A stretch of DNA of 64,000 nucleotides from JAJRZX01 sp964472295 (GCA_964472295.1 CAYYJQ010000001.1:1-64000); one strand, 5' to 3'; counted from the first letter of the stretch, positions 34,234 through 43,750 are shown. Program-made: numbers and translations. The notes: generated by a model not told the origin, from the letters alone.

Positions 34234-34297
34234 GGCCGACGGAGCGCCATCGTCAGAGGGAAGTTGTATCAAGGAGACCTTGAAGACAGCCGCAAAG

Positions 34298-35176
34298 ATG
34301 AAGAAAAAGAACTCAGGCAATAAGAAATTCCTTCAAGAGGCCGGGTCCATCGTAAAGGCCGCACTCAGGGAAGACATCGGCGCAGGTGACATCACCACCT
34401 CGGCCACGGTGGCAAGGGGCAGGAAGGGCACTGCCATCATAAGGGCCAAGCAAGACCTCGTCCTTGCCGGGTCCTTTCTCGCAGAAATGGTATTCACTCA
34501 ACTTGACAGGCGCATAAGGTTCACGCCCCTTGAAAAAGACGGCGCAAAGGTAAGAAAGGGCCGGACCCTGGCCGAGGTTAAAGGCCCCCTTGCGCCCATT
34601 CTTACGGGCGAGCGCGTGGCACTTAACTTTCTTCAGCGCCTCTCGGGTATCGCCACGCTCACAAGAAAATTTGTCGAGACGGCGCGCCCCGTTAAGGTCC
34701 TTGACACCAGAAAGACCACGCCCTGCCTGAGGCCGCTTGAACGCTACGCCGTGCGCATGGGCGGGGGGCACAACCACCGCGCCGGGCTTTATGACGCGGT
34801 GCTAATAAAAGACAACCATATCGAGGCCGCGGGCGGCATAAAAGAGGCCGTAAGGCGGGTCATAAGGAAATACGGCGACAGTATTGCCGTCGAGGTAGAG
34901 GCCGCCACCCTCAAGGAAGTTAAAGAGGCCCTCGCAGGCAACGCGGACATCATAATGCTTGACAACATGGACCCCCTGAAGGCCGAAAGGGCCATCAAGA
35001 TAATAAACGGCAGGGCCGTAAGCGAGGTATCGGGAGGCATCAACCTCGAAAATATCAGCGAGTACGCCGCCACAGGCGTGGACTTCATCTCCATAGGGGC
35101 GCTTACGCACTCTGCCCCTGCCGTTGACATCAGCATGAAGGTACAAAAAGGCCATGGGCCAAAAAAAACCCGATGA
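34298..35176 (+). CDS. nadC: Nicotinate-nucleotide pyrophosphorylase (quinolinate phosphoribosyltransferase)
   Basis: Makes nicotinate mononucleotide from quinolinate and PRPP in de novo NAD synthesis. The 292-residue protein has the conserved LREDIGAGDITT, LNFLQRLSGIATLT, LDTRKTTPCLRPLERYAVRMGGG and VLIKDNHI motifs. I use the ATG at 34298; a TTG at 34280 lies only four bases after AGGAG and would add six residues. It begins 64 bases after valS and overlaps the birA start by 23 bases, so translation of the pair is coupled. Confidence 0.96.
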   Translation: MKKKNSGNKKFLQEAGSIVKAALREDIGAGDITTSATVARGRKGTAIIRAKQDLVLAGSFLAEMVFTQLDRRIRFTPLEKDGAKVRKGRTLAEVKGPLAPILTGERVALNFLQRLSGIATLTRKFVETARPVKVLDTRKTTPCLRPLERYAVRMGGGHNHRAGLYDAVLIKDNHIEAAGGIKEAVRRVIRKYGDSIAVEVEAATLKEVKEALAGNADIIMLDNMDPLKAERAIKIINGRAVSEVSGGINLENISEYAATGVDFISIGALTHSAPAVDISMKVQKGHGPKKTR

Positions 35177-36140
35177 AAAGATACTTGGCCGCCTCAATGA
35201 CTCTGAGGGGTATTTTGTCTCAGGCCAGTCCCTTGCCGAACAACTGGGCATCTCGCGAACCGCTGTCTGGAAACGCATAAACTCGCTGCGGGGCAGGGGC
35301 TTTCCCATCGAGTCCCATGCCTCAAGGGGCTACCGCCTATCCGGCCCCCTTGAACTCTTTAATGAGACAAGCATTGGCGCGGGCCTTACTACAGAACTTA
35401 TAGGACAAAAAATCTTCTTCTTCGATAAGATTTCCTCCACAAACGAAAGGGCCGTGCACCTTGCAAGAAACGGCGAGCCAGAGGGCGCCGTGGTCATAGC
35501 CGATACCCAGAAAGAAGGGCGCGGAAGGCTCGGGAGGCAGTGGGTATCGCCTCCCGGCGTCAACCTCTATGCCTCTATAATCCTCCGCCCAGGGACGGCG
35601 CCCCATGAACTCCAGGGCATAACCCTCCTTGCCGCTGTTGCCGTGGCCGAGACAGTGGCGCGCTTCACCCCCAAAAGACCAGTTGTCAAATGGCCCAACG
35701 ACATCCTCGTGGACTCGAAAAAAATAGCGGGCATTCTAATGGAAATGCACACAGAGGCCGAGATGGCCGACTTCGTGGTGGCCGGCATAGGCGTTAATCT
35801 CAACATGGCGGCAAGGGATTTCCCGCCCGCTGTCAGGCCCATTGCCACGAGCATCAAGGGCGCCTCGGGCCGCCCGGTGCCAAGGGCGGCCTTTACTCAG
35901 GCGCTTTTATTATCCCTTGAAATATGGTATAAGACCTTTCTTGAAAAGGGCCTTTCCGCTATAATAAAGTCCTGGCGCATGTACTTCGCATCAGAGGGTA
36001 AACCCGTGAGGGTCCGCTCTCCAAGAAAGACCATCGAGGGCATATGTCTCGGCGTTGACGACGCCGGGGCCCTCCTTGTAAGGCTTGCCTCCGGGACAAC
36101 GGAAAGGGTCCTCGCGGGAGACGTTGAGGGTCCCTGCTGA
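35154..36140 (+). CDS. birA: Bifunctional biotin operon repressor / biotin-[acetyl-CoA-carboxylase] ligase
   Basis: A 328-residue protein with an N-terminal winged helix (about 1-60, QSLAEQLGISRTAVWKRINSL) and a biotin ligase domain with GRGRLGRQWVSPPG, the ATP-binding motif, and KWPNDILVDSKKIAGILMEM. A C-terminal SH3-like domain follows (VRVRSPRKTIEGICLGVDDAG). The DNA-binding domain means it can also repress biotin genes. It starts inside the nadC reading frame. The bio operon it would control is not in the window. Confidence 0.95.
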   Translation: MGQKKPDEKILGRLNDSEGYFVSGQSLAEQLGISRTAVWKRINSLRGRGFPIESHASRGYRLSGPLELFNETSIGAGLTTELIGQKIFFFDKISSTNERAVHLARNGEPEGAVVIADTQKEGRGRLGRQWVSPPGVNLYASIILRPGTAPHELQGITLLAAVAVAETVARFTPKRPVVKWPNDILVDSKKIAGILMEMHTEAEMADFVVAGIGVNLNMAARDFPPAVRPIATSIKGASGRPVPRAAFTQALLLSLEIWYKTFLEKGLSAIIKSWRMYFASEGKPVRVRSPRKTIEGICLGVDDAGALLVRLASGTTERVLAGDVEGPC

Positions 36141-36337
36141 GGGGGGGCCGGGGGGGGCGACAGGGGGGGGGCGACGGGAGAAGATGGGTATTAGACGGGG
36201 GCGGGGGGGTATTGGGGGGGATTAGATGGGGCAACGGCATGATGAGGCAAAGGGGCGCGTAACCTAGGGTTAAAAGAGGGGCGCGCAAGAGACAACTCGG
36301 GAGGCAATCAGGGGGGCGGACCAGGGGACAATTTACC
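36141..36337 (+). other. G-run spacer between birA and coaX
   Basis: Almost 200 bases with no gene. The plus strand carries many runs of four to eight G, several pairs spaced by one to seven bases (36141-36170 and 36194-36230). It can form G-quadruplexes in single-stranded DNA or RNA. No promoter is clear. The run begins right after the birA stop. Confidence 0.7.
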
Positions 36338-37114
36338 ATGCTCCTCACCATTGACATAGGCAACACCACCACGGCCCTCGGTCTATTCAAGGGACGGGAA
36401 CTCCTGCGTCACCTCAAGTTTCCTTCTTCTCTTAAAGAGGACGCCGAGGGGCTTTACAGGCGCATCAAGGCCTTCATAGAAGAAAAAGGGATAATAAGAA
36501 GAGAAAATATCAAGGCGGCCATTGCCTGCTCCGTAGTGCCGTCCCTTGACGGAAAGATGCGGGCGGCCCTTACCCGTTTATTCGGAAAAAGGGTCTCCTT
36601 TCTCGGCGAGGACTTCAAGGCCCCAATGCCCATTATCACCGGCAACACCACGGGCATAGGCGCCGACAGGCTCGCCAACGCGGTTGGGGCCTACGATGCC
36701 TTGAGGCAAGCCGTCATAGTGGTGGACATGGGCACTGCCATTACCGTGGACCTTGTCACAGATAAGGGCGAGTTCGCCGGCGGGGCCATCGCGCCGGGCG
36801 CGGGCATCTCCATGGAGGCCCTCTTCAGCAGGACCGCTCAGCTCCCAAGGGTGGAACCTCGGCGCCCGGAAAGGGCCCTTGGCAGAGACACTGAAAGCGC
36901 CATTGTGAGCGGAATATACTTTGGCTTTCGAGGGCTCGTGGAGGGGATAACAAGGGCCATCATGGACGAACTTGGAAAGAGGCCGCCGGTTATGGCAACA
37001 GGCGGGCTCTCGCAGGTCTTTTCCAGAGAGAGCAGATACATAACCCATACAGACGAATTCCTTACGCTAAAGGGGCTTAACATAATGTACAACGAGGTGC
37101 AGAGCGGTGACTAA
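36338..37114 (+). CDS. coaX: Type III pantothenate kinase
   Basis: Phosphorylates pantothenate in coenzyme A synthesis without feedback inhibition. The 258-residue protein has the ASKHA-fold phosphate motif LTIDIGNTTTALGLF at the N terminus, NTTGIGADRLANAVGAY, VVDMGTAITVDLV and APGAGISMEALFSRTAQLP. These identify CoaX, not CoaA. It follows birA after the G-run spacer; birA-coaX adjacency is frequent in bacteria. The next TPR gene starts eight bases inside it. Confidence 0.95.
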   Translation: MLLTIDIGNTTTALGLFKGRELLRHLKFPSSLKEDAEGLYRRIKAFIEEKGIIRRENIKAAIACSVVPSLDGKMRAALTRLFGKRVSFLGEDFKAPMPIITGNTTGIGADRLANAVGAYDALRQAVIVVDMGTAITVDLVTDKGEFAGGAIAPGAGISMEALFSRTAQLPRVEPRRPERALGRDTESAIVSGIYFGFRGLVEGITRAIMDELGKRPPVMATGGLSQVFSRESRYITHTDEFLTLKGLNIMYNEVQSGD

Positions 37115-37577
37115 AGAAGAGGCCAAAAAACACTTTCTCGAGGGTAAACGTCTTCTCAGAAAAGACAGGCTCGACCGGGCCATGAGGGCCTTTGGAAAGG
37201 CGCACAGAGAGGACCGGACAAACCCCTCTTACATGTCATATTACGGCCTCTGCAAGGCCCTTCGGGGCGGCGACATCGGGCTGGGCATCGACCTCTGCAC
37301 GAGGGCCATAAAAAAGGAATTCTCCCGCGCCGAGTTCTACCTCAACCTCGGCAAGGTATATCTCTCGGTAGGCAACAAGAAGAGCGCCCTTAACGTATTC
37401 AAGAGGGGCATAAAGTTCGAGCCCGGCAACAGTGAACTCAACCAGTGCCTCTCAGACCTTGGCATCAGAAAGCCCGCCCCAATCCCCATTCTGGACAGAA
37501 ACAACGTTGCCAACAAATTCCTGGGGCTTCTCTTCAGAAAGACCATTCCCGGCATCTTTAAGCGCATGAAGACATAA
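37107..37577 (+). CDS. Small TPR-repeat protein
   Basis: A 156-residue cytosolic protein with three tetratricopeptide repeats (AKKHFLEGKRLLRKDRLDRAM, PSYMSYYGLCKAL and EFYLNLGKVYLSVGNKKSAL regions). It lacks a signal peptide. The last ~30 residues are basic (FRKTIPGIFKRMKT). Start GTG overlaps the coaX stop. TPRs bind peptides; the partner is not known. It precedes the EF-G-like gene, and the two may be co-regulated. Confidence 0.8.
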   Translation: MTKEEAKKHFLEGKRLLRKDRLDRAMRAFGKAHREDRTNPSYMSYYGLCKALRGGDIGLGIDLCTRAIKKEFSRAEFYLNLGKVYLSVGNKKSALNVFKRGIKFEPGNSELNQCLSDLGIRKPAPIPILDRNNVANKFLGLLFRKTIPGIFKRMKT

Positions 37578-37612
37578 GATGGTTCCCTTACATAGAGAAA
37601 GGAGAGGCTCAC

Positions 37613-39709
37613 GTGGAGACGGATCTGAAAAAGAAGAGAAACATAGCCATAATAGCGCACGGCGGGGCCGGAAAGACATCTCTCTCTGACGCCATCCTCG
37701 CCGACTCAGGGGCCGTGCCGGCGCTCGGCAGCGTGGACAAGGGCACATCGCTCTTTGATTTTGAACCAGAGGAAAAGAAGAGAAACATAAGCATCTCCTC
37801 GGCCCTCCATCACTACACCTGGAAAAAACACCACGTAAATATAATCGACACACCTGGTTACTCCAACTTTCTCCACGAGACAAGAAACTCCCTCAGCGTC
37901 GTCGGCGGCGCAGTGGTAATCATGAGCGCCATCTCGGGCGTCAAGGCCCAGACAGAGAGGCTCTGGGCCTACGCCGATGGACACGAAATCTCACGCATAG
38001 CCTTTGTGAACAAGATGGACCGCGAGAGGGCAAACTTCTTCCGCGCTATCGATGACATGGAACAGGTGCTTGGCGCAAAGGGAGTTGCCATGCAGATGCC
38101 CATTGGCTCTGGCGAGAAGTTCGAGGGGGTCATTGATCTACTCACCATGAAGGCCTGTTATTATAAAAACGATTCTTCGGGCAAGTGCGATATAAAAGAC
38201 ATCCCTGATGACCTCGCCGAAGAGGCGGAAAAGATGCGCCAGACCATGATAGAGGCCATAGTTGAGTCTGACGACGATTTACTGGAAAAATACCTCGAAG
38301 GCGAGGCCATGGAAGCAGAAGAACTCTTGAGAGGACTTCGAGAGGGCACACTTACGAGAAAGTTCGTCCCAGTATACGCGGGCTCTGCAGTGAGGAACAT
38401 GGGCGTAAACCTCCTTATGGACGCCATAAACACCTGCCTGCCCTCGCCCCTTGACAAGGGCGCCATAAAGGGACACGCAAAGGGCACAAACCCTGAGACA
38501 GGCGACCCCATAGTGAGGAAACCAGACCCCAATGACCCTTTCTCGGCCCTTGTCTTCAAGACAATAATAGACCCCTATACAGGCAGGCTCTCGGTCCTCA
38601 GGGTATATTCTGGTAAAATATCCCCTGGCTCTCAAATAATAAACACGGCCACGGGCACAAAGGAGAAAATCTCCCATATATACGCCCTCGAAGGAAAAGA
38701 CCTTAAAGAGGTGCCCTGCGCCGTAGCCGGAGACATCATAGCCCTTGCGAAACTCAAGGATACGGCCACGGGCCATACCCTCTCAGCCCCCGAGGCCCCC
38801 GTGGTCTTCGACGCCGAACCAAGGCCAGCCTCAATACTCTCCTATGCCATACACCCCAGGACCAAGGGTGATGAGGACAAACTCTCCTCAGCGCTCTCCC
38901 GCATGATGGAGGAAGATACGGCCCTTGAGTACAAGCGCGACGCGCAGACAAAGGAATTCGTCATAGCCGGCGCGGGGCAGATGCACATCGAGGCCAGCAT
39001 CGAAAAACTAAAGCGTAAGTATAACTGCGAGGCCGAGCTAAAGGCCCCACGGATACCTTATAAAGAGACCATCACGGGAAGCGCCAAGGTTCAGGGCAAG
39101 TACAAGAAGCAGTCAGGGGGACACGGCCAGTACGGTGACGCCTGGATAGAACTCTCTCCCCTTCCGCGCGGCGAGGGCTTTATATTCGTTGACCGTATCA
39201 CAGGGGGCGTAATCCCCCGCCAGTTCATACCAGCAGTAGAGAAGGGCATAAAAGAGGCCATGCAGTCGGGCGTTGTCGCTGGCTTTCCCGTGGTGGACGT
39301 AAAGGTAGAACTCGTGGACGGGTCCTTTCACTCCGTGGACTCCTCGGAGATGGCCTTCAAGGTCGCGGGCTCCATGGCCTTCAGAAAGGCCATGGAAGAG
39401 TGCCGGCCCGTAATCCTCGAGCCCATCATGAGCATGAAGATAGTCGTGCCGTCAGAAAAACTCGGAGACATAATAGGCGACATCAACGCGAGGAGGGGCA
39501 AGATACTTGGGGCCGAGCCAACTGCCGGTAGCCAGACCATCCGCGCCCTTGTACCCATGGCCGAGGTCATCACCTATGCCCCGGAGCTCCGGGGCATGAC
39601 CGGGGACCGCGGCATGTTCACCATGGAATTCTCTCACTACGAACAGGTGCCCACCTATCTAAGCCAGAAGGTAGTTGCCGCGGCCCATGAGAAGAACGCA
39701 AAGGGCTAA
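37613..39709 (+). CDS. Elongation factor G paralogue (EF-G2 type)
   Basis: A 698-residue translational GTPase with all five EF-G domains. The P-loop reads AHGGAGKTSLSDAIL rather than the canonical AHIDAGKTT; G3 is DTPGYSNF and G4 is NKMD. Canonical EF-G has DTPGHVDF, so this is the divergent EF-G2 branch seen in Deltaproteobacteria and Thermus. These paralogues often cannot replace translocase and may work in recycling or stress. The start is GTG at 37613, with AAAGGAGAGG upstream. A housekeeping fusA is expected elsewhere with rpsL and rpsG. Confidence 0.88.
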   Translation: METDLKKKRNIAIIAHGGAGKTSLSDAILADSGAVPALGSVDKGTSLFDFEPEEKKRNISISSALHHYTWKKHHVNIIDTPGYSNFLHETRNSLSVVGGAVVIMSAISGVKAQTERLWAYADGHEISRIAFVNKMDRERANFFRAIDDMEQVLGAKGVAMQMPIGSGEKFEGVIDLLTMKACYYKNDSSGKCDIKDIPDDLAEEAEKMRQTMIEAIVESDDDLLEKYLEGEAMEAEELLRGLREGTLTRKFVPVYAGSAVRNMGVNLLMDAINTCLPSPLDKGAIKGHAKGTNPETGDPIVRKPDPNDPFSALVFKTIIDPYTGRLSVLRVYSGKISPGSQIINTATGTKEKISHIYALEGKDLKEVPCAVAGDIIALAKLKDTATGHTLSAPEAPVVFDAEPRPASILSYAIHPRTKGDEDKLSSALSRMMEEDTALEYKRDAQTKEFVIAGAGQMHIEASIEKLKRKYNCEAELKAPRIPYKETITGSAKVQGKYKKQSGGHGQYGDAWIELSPLPRGEGFIFVDRITGGVIPRQFIPAVEKGIKEAMQSGVVAGFPVVDVKVELVDGSFHSVDSSEMAFKVAGSMAFRKAMEECRPVILEPIMSMKIVVPSEKLGDIIGDINARRGKILGAEPTAGSQTIRALVPMAEVITYAPELRGMTGDRGMFTMEFSHYEQVPTYLSQKVVAAAHEKNAKG

Positions 39710-39723
39710 GAGAGGCAGGCGCC

Positions 39724-40698
39724 ATGAGAGTAAAGAAGACCCTTCTACGGTTCGTATCCCCGGACACGGACCACAACAAGCGCCTTGAGGCGGCACGGGG
39801 AGAAGGAGAAGACTTCACCGCCCTCTCCCCAACAGACCAGTTGACCGTACTCTTCGTACTCTCCCATGACAGGGAGGCCGGTATTGCCCTTGCCGCATCG
39901 CAACGCCTCGCCGAGGCTGGCGAGGACTTCGTTCTAAAGGCCCTTGCAAGCCCCCTTGATGCCGTTATACTTAAGGACATCTTCTCGCGCTTCAGGGACA
40001 GGGACAACATACTATCAGCCATTGCCATTAACCCCGGTCTTGACGAAGGGCTCGCCAGAACGCTCGCAAGAGAAGGCCGCGAGGAGACCTTAAGCGCCTT
40101 TGAGGACAACCCGTCCATTTATCGAAGGTTTCCATCCCTGATAGACGGGCTCAGGGAAAACCCCCTCGCAGGCGAACATCGCGTTAAGGTCATTATCTCC
40201 TCCGCAGAGGGGTTCGTGAAAGAGGACGAAGGAGAGAAGAACAACTCACCTCAAGACAGTGAAGAGGGAGAAGCGCACAGGGAACCCCGAAACGCATACC
40301 AGGCCATATGCAACATGACCGCAGGCGAGAAGGTAAAACTCGCCCATACGGGAGACAAGACAATACGAAGCATACTTATAAAGGACAAGAACAGGGTCGT
40401 GGCCATGGCGGTCCTCAAAAACCCCAAACTCACTGAGCAGGAAGTAGTGCAGACCGTCTCATCAACAAGCGTCACTGAAGAACTCATAAGAGAGATAGCC
40501 CTCTCAAGGCACTGGATGAAGAGTTACAATGTAAAGAGCGCCATGGTCTTTAATCCCCACACACCCCTGGCCTTTTCCCTGAAGATAGTCGATCACCTCA
40601 GGGAGAGGGAACTCAAGCAGTTGGCCAAATCCAGGAACGTGCCCGGCGCCCTCGTTAACGCCGCTGTAAGAAAACTCAGGCTCAGGAAGGGCACATGA
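39724..40698 (+). CDS. Leucine-rich-repeat-variant/HEAT-like protein, Geobacter type
   Basis: A 324-residue helical protein without recognised catalytic residues. The C-terminal part reads as repeats (RSILIKDKNRVVAMAVLKNPKLT, then SVTEELIREIALSRHWMKSYN, then KSAMVFNPHTPLAFSL) like conserved proteins of unknown role in Geobacteraceae. A charged linker (~165-190) separates an N-terminal helical repeat. It overlaps the nfo start by four bases (ATGA), so the pair is coupled. A function is not known. Confidence 0.7.
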   Translation: MRVKKTLLRFVSPDTDHNKRLEAARGEGEDFTALSPTDQLTVLFVLSHDREAGIALAASQRLAEAGEDFVLKALASPLDAVILKDIFSRFRDRDNILSAIAINPGLDEGLARTLAREGREETLSAFEDNPSIYRRFPSLIDGLRENPLAGEHRVKVIISSAEGFVKEDEGEKNNSPQDSEEGEAHREPRNAYQAICNMTAGEKVKLAHTGDKTIRSILIKDKNRVVAMAVLKNPKLTEQEVVQTVSSTSVTEELIREIALSRHWMKSYNVKSAMVFNPHTPLAFSLKIVDHLRERELKQLAKSRNVPGALVNAAVRKLRLRKGT

Positions 40699-41621
40699 GC
40701 CGGGTAAGGAAGCTGGCCACCGTGCCTCATACACCAGTTGGGTGTCATGTATCCACGGCGGGCGGGATCCCAATGGCCGTCACGCGCGCCATTCATGCAG
40801 GGTGCGATGCCTTTCAGATATTTGTCCGCAACCCCCGATCATGGCAGGTGCGGCTCCCTGAGATAGAAACCATCAAGAGGTTCAAGAATGAGAGGAAAGA
40901 GGCCGGACTCGGCCCCATGGTGGTGCACACGGCCTACCTCATAAACCTCTCATCCCCTGACGAGGAGATATTCAATAAATCCCTCGCACTCTTCAAGGCG
41001 GAGCTGGCCCTCTCCTGTAGTATTGGGGCCGATTTTCTCGTGACACACCTCGGCACGCCCAAGGGCCAAGGGCGCGCCTTTGCCATGGACCGCCTGCGGG
41101 AGGCCTTAAGTGATGTCAGGGATTCAGAGGGCGCGCCTGAGACAACCATACTCTTCGAGAACAGCGCCCACGCCGGCATGACGGGAACAGACCTCGACGA
41201 AATAGGCGAGGTCATGGACATGGCCCGCGATATTGGGCTAAAGTCCGGCATGTGTTTTGATACGTGCCACGGCTTTGCCGCGGGGTATCCCTTTACCGGC
41301 AGGGGCGCCATAAAGAGGCTGGTCTCGCTCATACTCGATGCCGCGGGCACTGATGGGCTTAAACTAATCCACCTTAACGATTCCAAGGGCGAGGCAGGCT
41401 CTGGCGTTGACCGTCACGAGGACATCGGCAGGGGGCGCATCGGCGCAAGGAGGCTCAGGGCCTTCCTGAACGAAGATGGAATAGCAGGCACGCCCCTTAT
41501 ACTTGAGACACCCAAGAAAAAAGAAGGCGATGACACAAGAAACATCAGGGCCGCAAAGAGGCTCATTGGGGTCGTGGAAAAGTCGAGCCCCGGTGGCGCG
41601 AAGAAGGCCCGGAAAAAATAA
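40695..41621 (+). CDS. nfo: Endonuclease IV (AP endonuclease)
   Basis: Cuts DNA 5' of abasic sites in base excision repair. The 308-residue TIM-barrel protein has the zinc ligand motifs VHTAYLINLSSPD, THLGTPKGQG, FENSAHAG, MCFDTCHGFAAGYPF, HLNDSKGEAGSGVDRHEDIGRG and LETPKK. Slightly longer than E. coli Nfo at the start and with a basic tail (GGAKKARKK). It is followed by trxB after 12 bases. Confidence 0.96.
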   Translation: MSRVRKLATVPHTPVGCHVSTAGGIPMAVTRAIHAGCDAFQIFVRNPRSWQVRLPEIETIKRFKNERKEAGLGPMVVHTAYLINLSSPDEEIFNKSLALFKAELALSCSIGADFLVTHLGTPKGQGRAFAMDRLREALSDVRDSEGAPETTILFENSAHAGMTGTDLDEIGEVMDMARDIGLKSGMCFDTCHGFAAGYPFTGRGAIKRLVSLILDAAGTDGLKLIHLNDSKGEAGSGVDRHEDIGRGRIGARRLRAFLNEDGIAGTPLILETPKKKEGDDTRNIRAAKRLIGVVEKSSPGGAKKARKK

Positions 41622-41633
41622 AGGAGGAAGTGA

Positions 41634-42539
41634 ATGCACGACATAATTATCATAGGCGGGGGCCCGGCTGGTCTCACGGCGGGCATCTACGCCATAAGGC
41701 TGGGGCTGAAGACCATTATGCTCGAGAAGGAACTCGTGGGAGGGCAAATAGCCCTTAGCGATATTATTGAAAACTACCCGGGTTTCCCATCCATAAGCGG
41801 CTCGGGGCTGATGGAAAAATTCGAGGCACACGCCCGGGGCCTTGGGCTGGAGATAAAGATGAACGAGGTCTCGGAGATAACCCAGGATGGCGGCATACAG
41901 GTCCTGAAGACGGCGGATGGCGAGATGCGCGCAAAGGCCGTAATCGTAGCCACTGGCGCAAAGCCCAGAAGGCTCGGGGCCGCGGGAGAGGTTGAGTACA
42001 CTGGAAAGGGGGTCTCCTACTGCGCAACCTGCGATGGGCCCTTTTTCAGAGATCAGACCGTCCTTGTCGTAGGCGGAGGAGACACGGCCCTTAAGGAGGC
42101 GGTCTATCTATCGAAGATAGCCAAGAAGGTCTACATTGCTCACAGAAGAGACGAGTTCAGGGGAGAGAAGATACAGCAGGACCGCGCCGAGGCCGCGGAA
42201 AATGTTGAGTTCCTGAAGAGCCACATACTAAAGGAAATCAAGGGCGACATGATAGTAAAGGAGGCCGTGCTCGAAGACCTGAAGACAAAAAAAGAGAAGA
42301 CCCTTGCCGTGGACGGAGCCTTCATCTTTGTCGGCATAACCCCTACAACGGGCTTTGTAGACGTTGAGAAGGACGAACAGGGCTTCATAAAGACCAACCA
42401 GAAGATGGAGACAAGCGCTGCGGGCATATACGCCGCAGGGGACTGCCGTACAACGCCGCTACTGCAGGTGGCTACGGCTGTTGGCGATGGGGCCATAGCG
42501 GCCTACAAGGCCGCCGAGTACATTGAGGGGCTGGAATAA
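41634..42539 (+). CDS. trxB: Thioredoxin reductase
   Basis: FAD/NADPH disulfide reductase that keeps thioredoxin reduced. The 301-residue protein begins with the FAD site IIIGGGPAGLTAGIYA, and has the redox centre CATC (Cys130, Cys133) in the NADPH domain, VVGGGDTALKEAVYLSK, and GIYAAGDCR. The length fits low-molecular-weight bacterial TrxB. AGGAGG lies just upstream of the ATG. It is followed by two copies of the dispersed hairpin and arcC. Confidence 0.96.
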   Translation: MHDIIIIGGGPAGLTAGIYAIRLGLKTIMLEKELVGGQIALSDIIENYPGFPSISGSGLMEKFEAHARGLGLEIKMNEVSEITQDGGIQVLKTADGEMRAKAVIVATGAKPRRLGAAGEVEYTGKGVSYCATCDGPFFRDQTVLVVGGGDTALKEAVYLSKIAKKVYIAHRRDEFRGEKIQQDRAEAAENVEFLKSHILKEIKGDMIVKEAVLEDLKTKKEKTLAVDGAFIFVGITPTTGFVDVEKDEQGFIKTNQKMETSAAGIYAAGDCRTTPLLQVATAVGDGAIAAYKAAEYIEGLE

Positions 42540-42567
42540 GGTATTTTGGCTTTAAAGTCCATCCCAA

Positions 42568-42653
42568 TTGGTTTTCTTTGCTCCACTTTCTTTTTTCTAA
42601 AAGAAAGTGGAAGGTTTTCTTTGTCCTACTTTCTTTTTTCCAAAAGAAAGTAG
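42568..42653 (+). repeat. Dispersed hairpin repeat, copy 5 (double, most complete)
   Basis: GGTTTTCTTTG, then CCACTTTCTTTT (42583-42594), loop TTCT, AAAAGAAAGTGG (42599-42610), then AAGGTTTTCTTTGTC, then CTACTTTCTTTT (42626-42637), loop TTCC, AAAAGAAAGTAG (42642-42653). This is the fullest copy and defines the unit. Confidence 0.8.
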
Positions 42654-42676
42654 GGGGGGGAAAGGTTTTTTTCCAG

Positions 42677-43621
42677 TTGAATAAGGTCATTATTTCCATA
42701 GGCGGCAACGCCCTCATAAGGCGCGGCGAGAGGGGGACTATTGAAGAGCAGTTCAGTAATGCCCGGGCCGCCTGCGCCGTTGTATCAAGGCTCATGGAGA
42801 AGGGTCTTGGCATAATTATTACCCACGGCAACGGCCCTGTAGTCGGGAACATTGTAATAAGGAACGAGGCGGCCAGGGGTTTCGTGCCTCCCATGCCCCT
42901 CTACATATCAGACGCCGACTCCGAGGGTGGTCTGGGGTTCATGATACAGCAGACCATTTACAACGAATTTCTGAGGGCCGGCATCAGGGGCCAGGTTGTA
43001 ACCATTGTAACGCAGGTGGTGGTGGACCCGTCGGACCCTGCCTTCGGCGCCCCCACAAAGCCCGTAGGCCCCTATTACACGAGGGAAGAGGCAGGACGCC
43101 TTGAAGAGACAAGAAAGTGGATAATGAGGGAGGACAGCGGCAGGGGGATACGCCGCGTGGTCCCGTCTCCAATGCCAAGAAGGGTCGTGGAGGCGGAGGT
43201 CATTGGAAAACTCGCTGAAGAGGGTGTTGTAGTAATAGCCGCAGGTGGCGGCGGCGTGCCTGTCGTGGAAGAAGAGGACGGGACGCTACGCGGCGTTGAC
43301 GCCGTTATTGACAAGGACCACGCCACAACGCTCCTTGCGCTTCGCACGGGGGCGAGGGCCATACTGAACCTTACGGCCATCGACTCTGTGTACCTTGACT
43401 TTAACAGGCCGAGTGCGCGGCCCATAAGGGAGATGACGGCAAAAGAGGCAAAAAAACACCTTGATGCCGGGGAGTTCGCCCCGGGGAGCATGGGGCCCAA
43501 GGTAGAGGCGGCCATTAATTTTATCGAGGGTGGAGGCAGAGAAGTCTTTATCACCACGCCTGCGCTCATGGGCGATGCCATTGAAGGCAGGGCCGGGACG
43601 AGGATATACAGCGGGGCGTGA
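42677..43621 (+). CDS. arcC: Carbamate kinase
   Basis: Makes ATP from carbamoyl phosphate and ADP, or carbamoyl phosphate in reverse. The 314-residue amino acid kinase fold protein shows SIGGNALIRRG, THGNGPVVGNIVIRNEA, VVDPSDPAFGAPTKPVGPYY, AAGGGGVPVV and IDKDHATTLLAL. The start TTG at 42677 (LNKVIISIGGNAL) is preceded by a G-run at 42651-42664 (~13 bases); no ATG is nearby. It is not next to arginine deiminase or transcarbamylase genes here, so it may serve purine or carbamoyl-phosphate catabolism. Confidence 0.92.
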   Translation: MNKVIISIGGNALIRRGERGTIEEQFSNARAACAVVSRLMEKGLGIIITHGNGPVVGNIVIRNEAARGFVPPMPLYISDADSEGGLGFMIQQTIYNEFLRAGIRGQVVTIVTQVVVDPSDPAFGAPTKPVGPYYTREEAGRLEETRKWIMREDSGRGIRRVVPSPMPRRVVEAEVIGKLAEEGVVVIAAGGGGVPVVEEEDGTLRGVDAVIDKDHATTLLALRTGARAILNLTAIDSVYLDFNRPSARPIREMTAKEAKKHLDAGEFAPGSMGPKVEAAINFIEGGGREVFITTPALMGDAIEGRAGTRIYSGA

Positions 43622-43750
43622 ATGTTTTGTGCCAATGACGGCAGGGGTATTATAATATTAATTTTCTCTGACAGACTGCTTTGTGAATGATAGTGCTAAC
43701 GGGGCTGGCTCCGACAAAAGGCCCACTGAAGAAGGCAGCCCGATTAAAAA

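Noticed and set aside
43684..43746. Structured spacer upstream of DUF2130 as a riboswitch
   Set aside because: Only one GGGCTG/CAGCCC stem is clear and it matches no aptamer consensus that I know.
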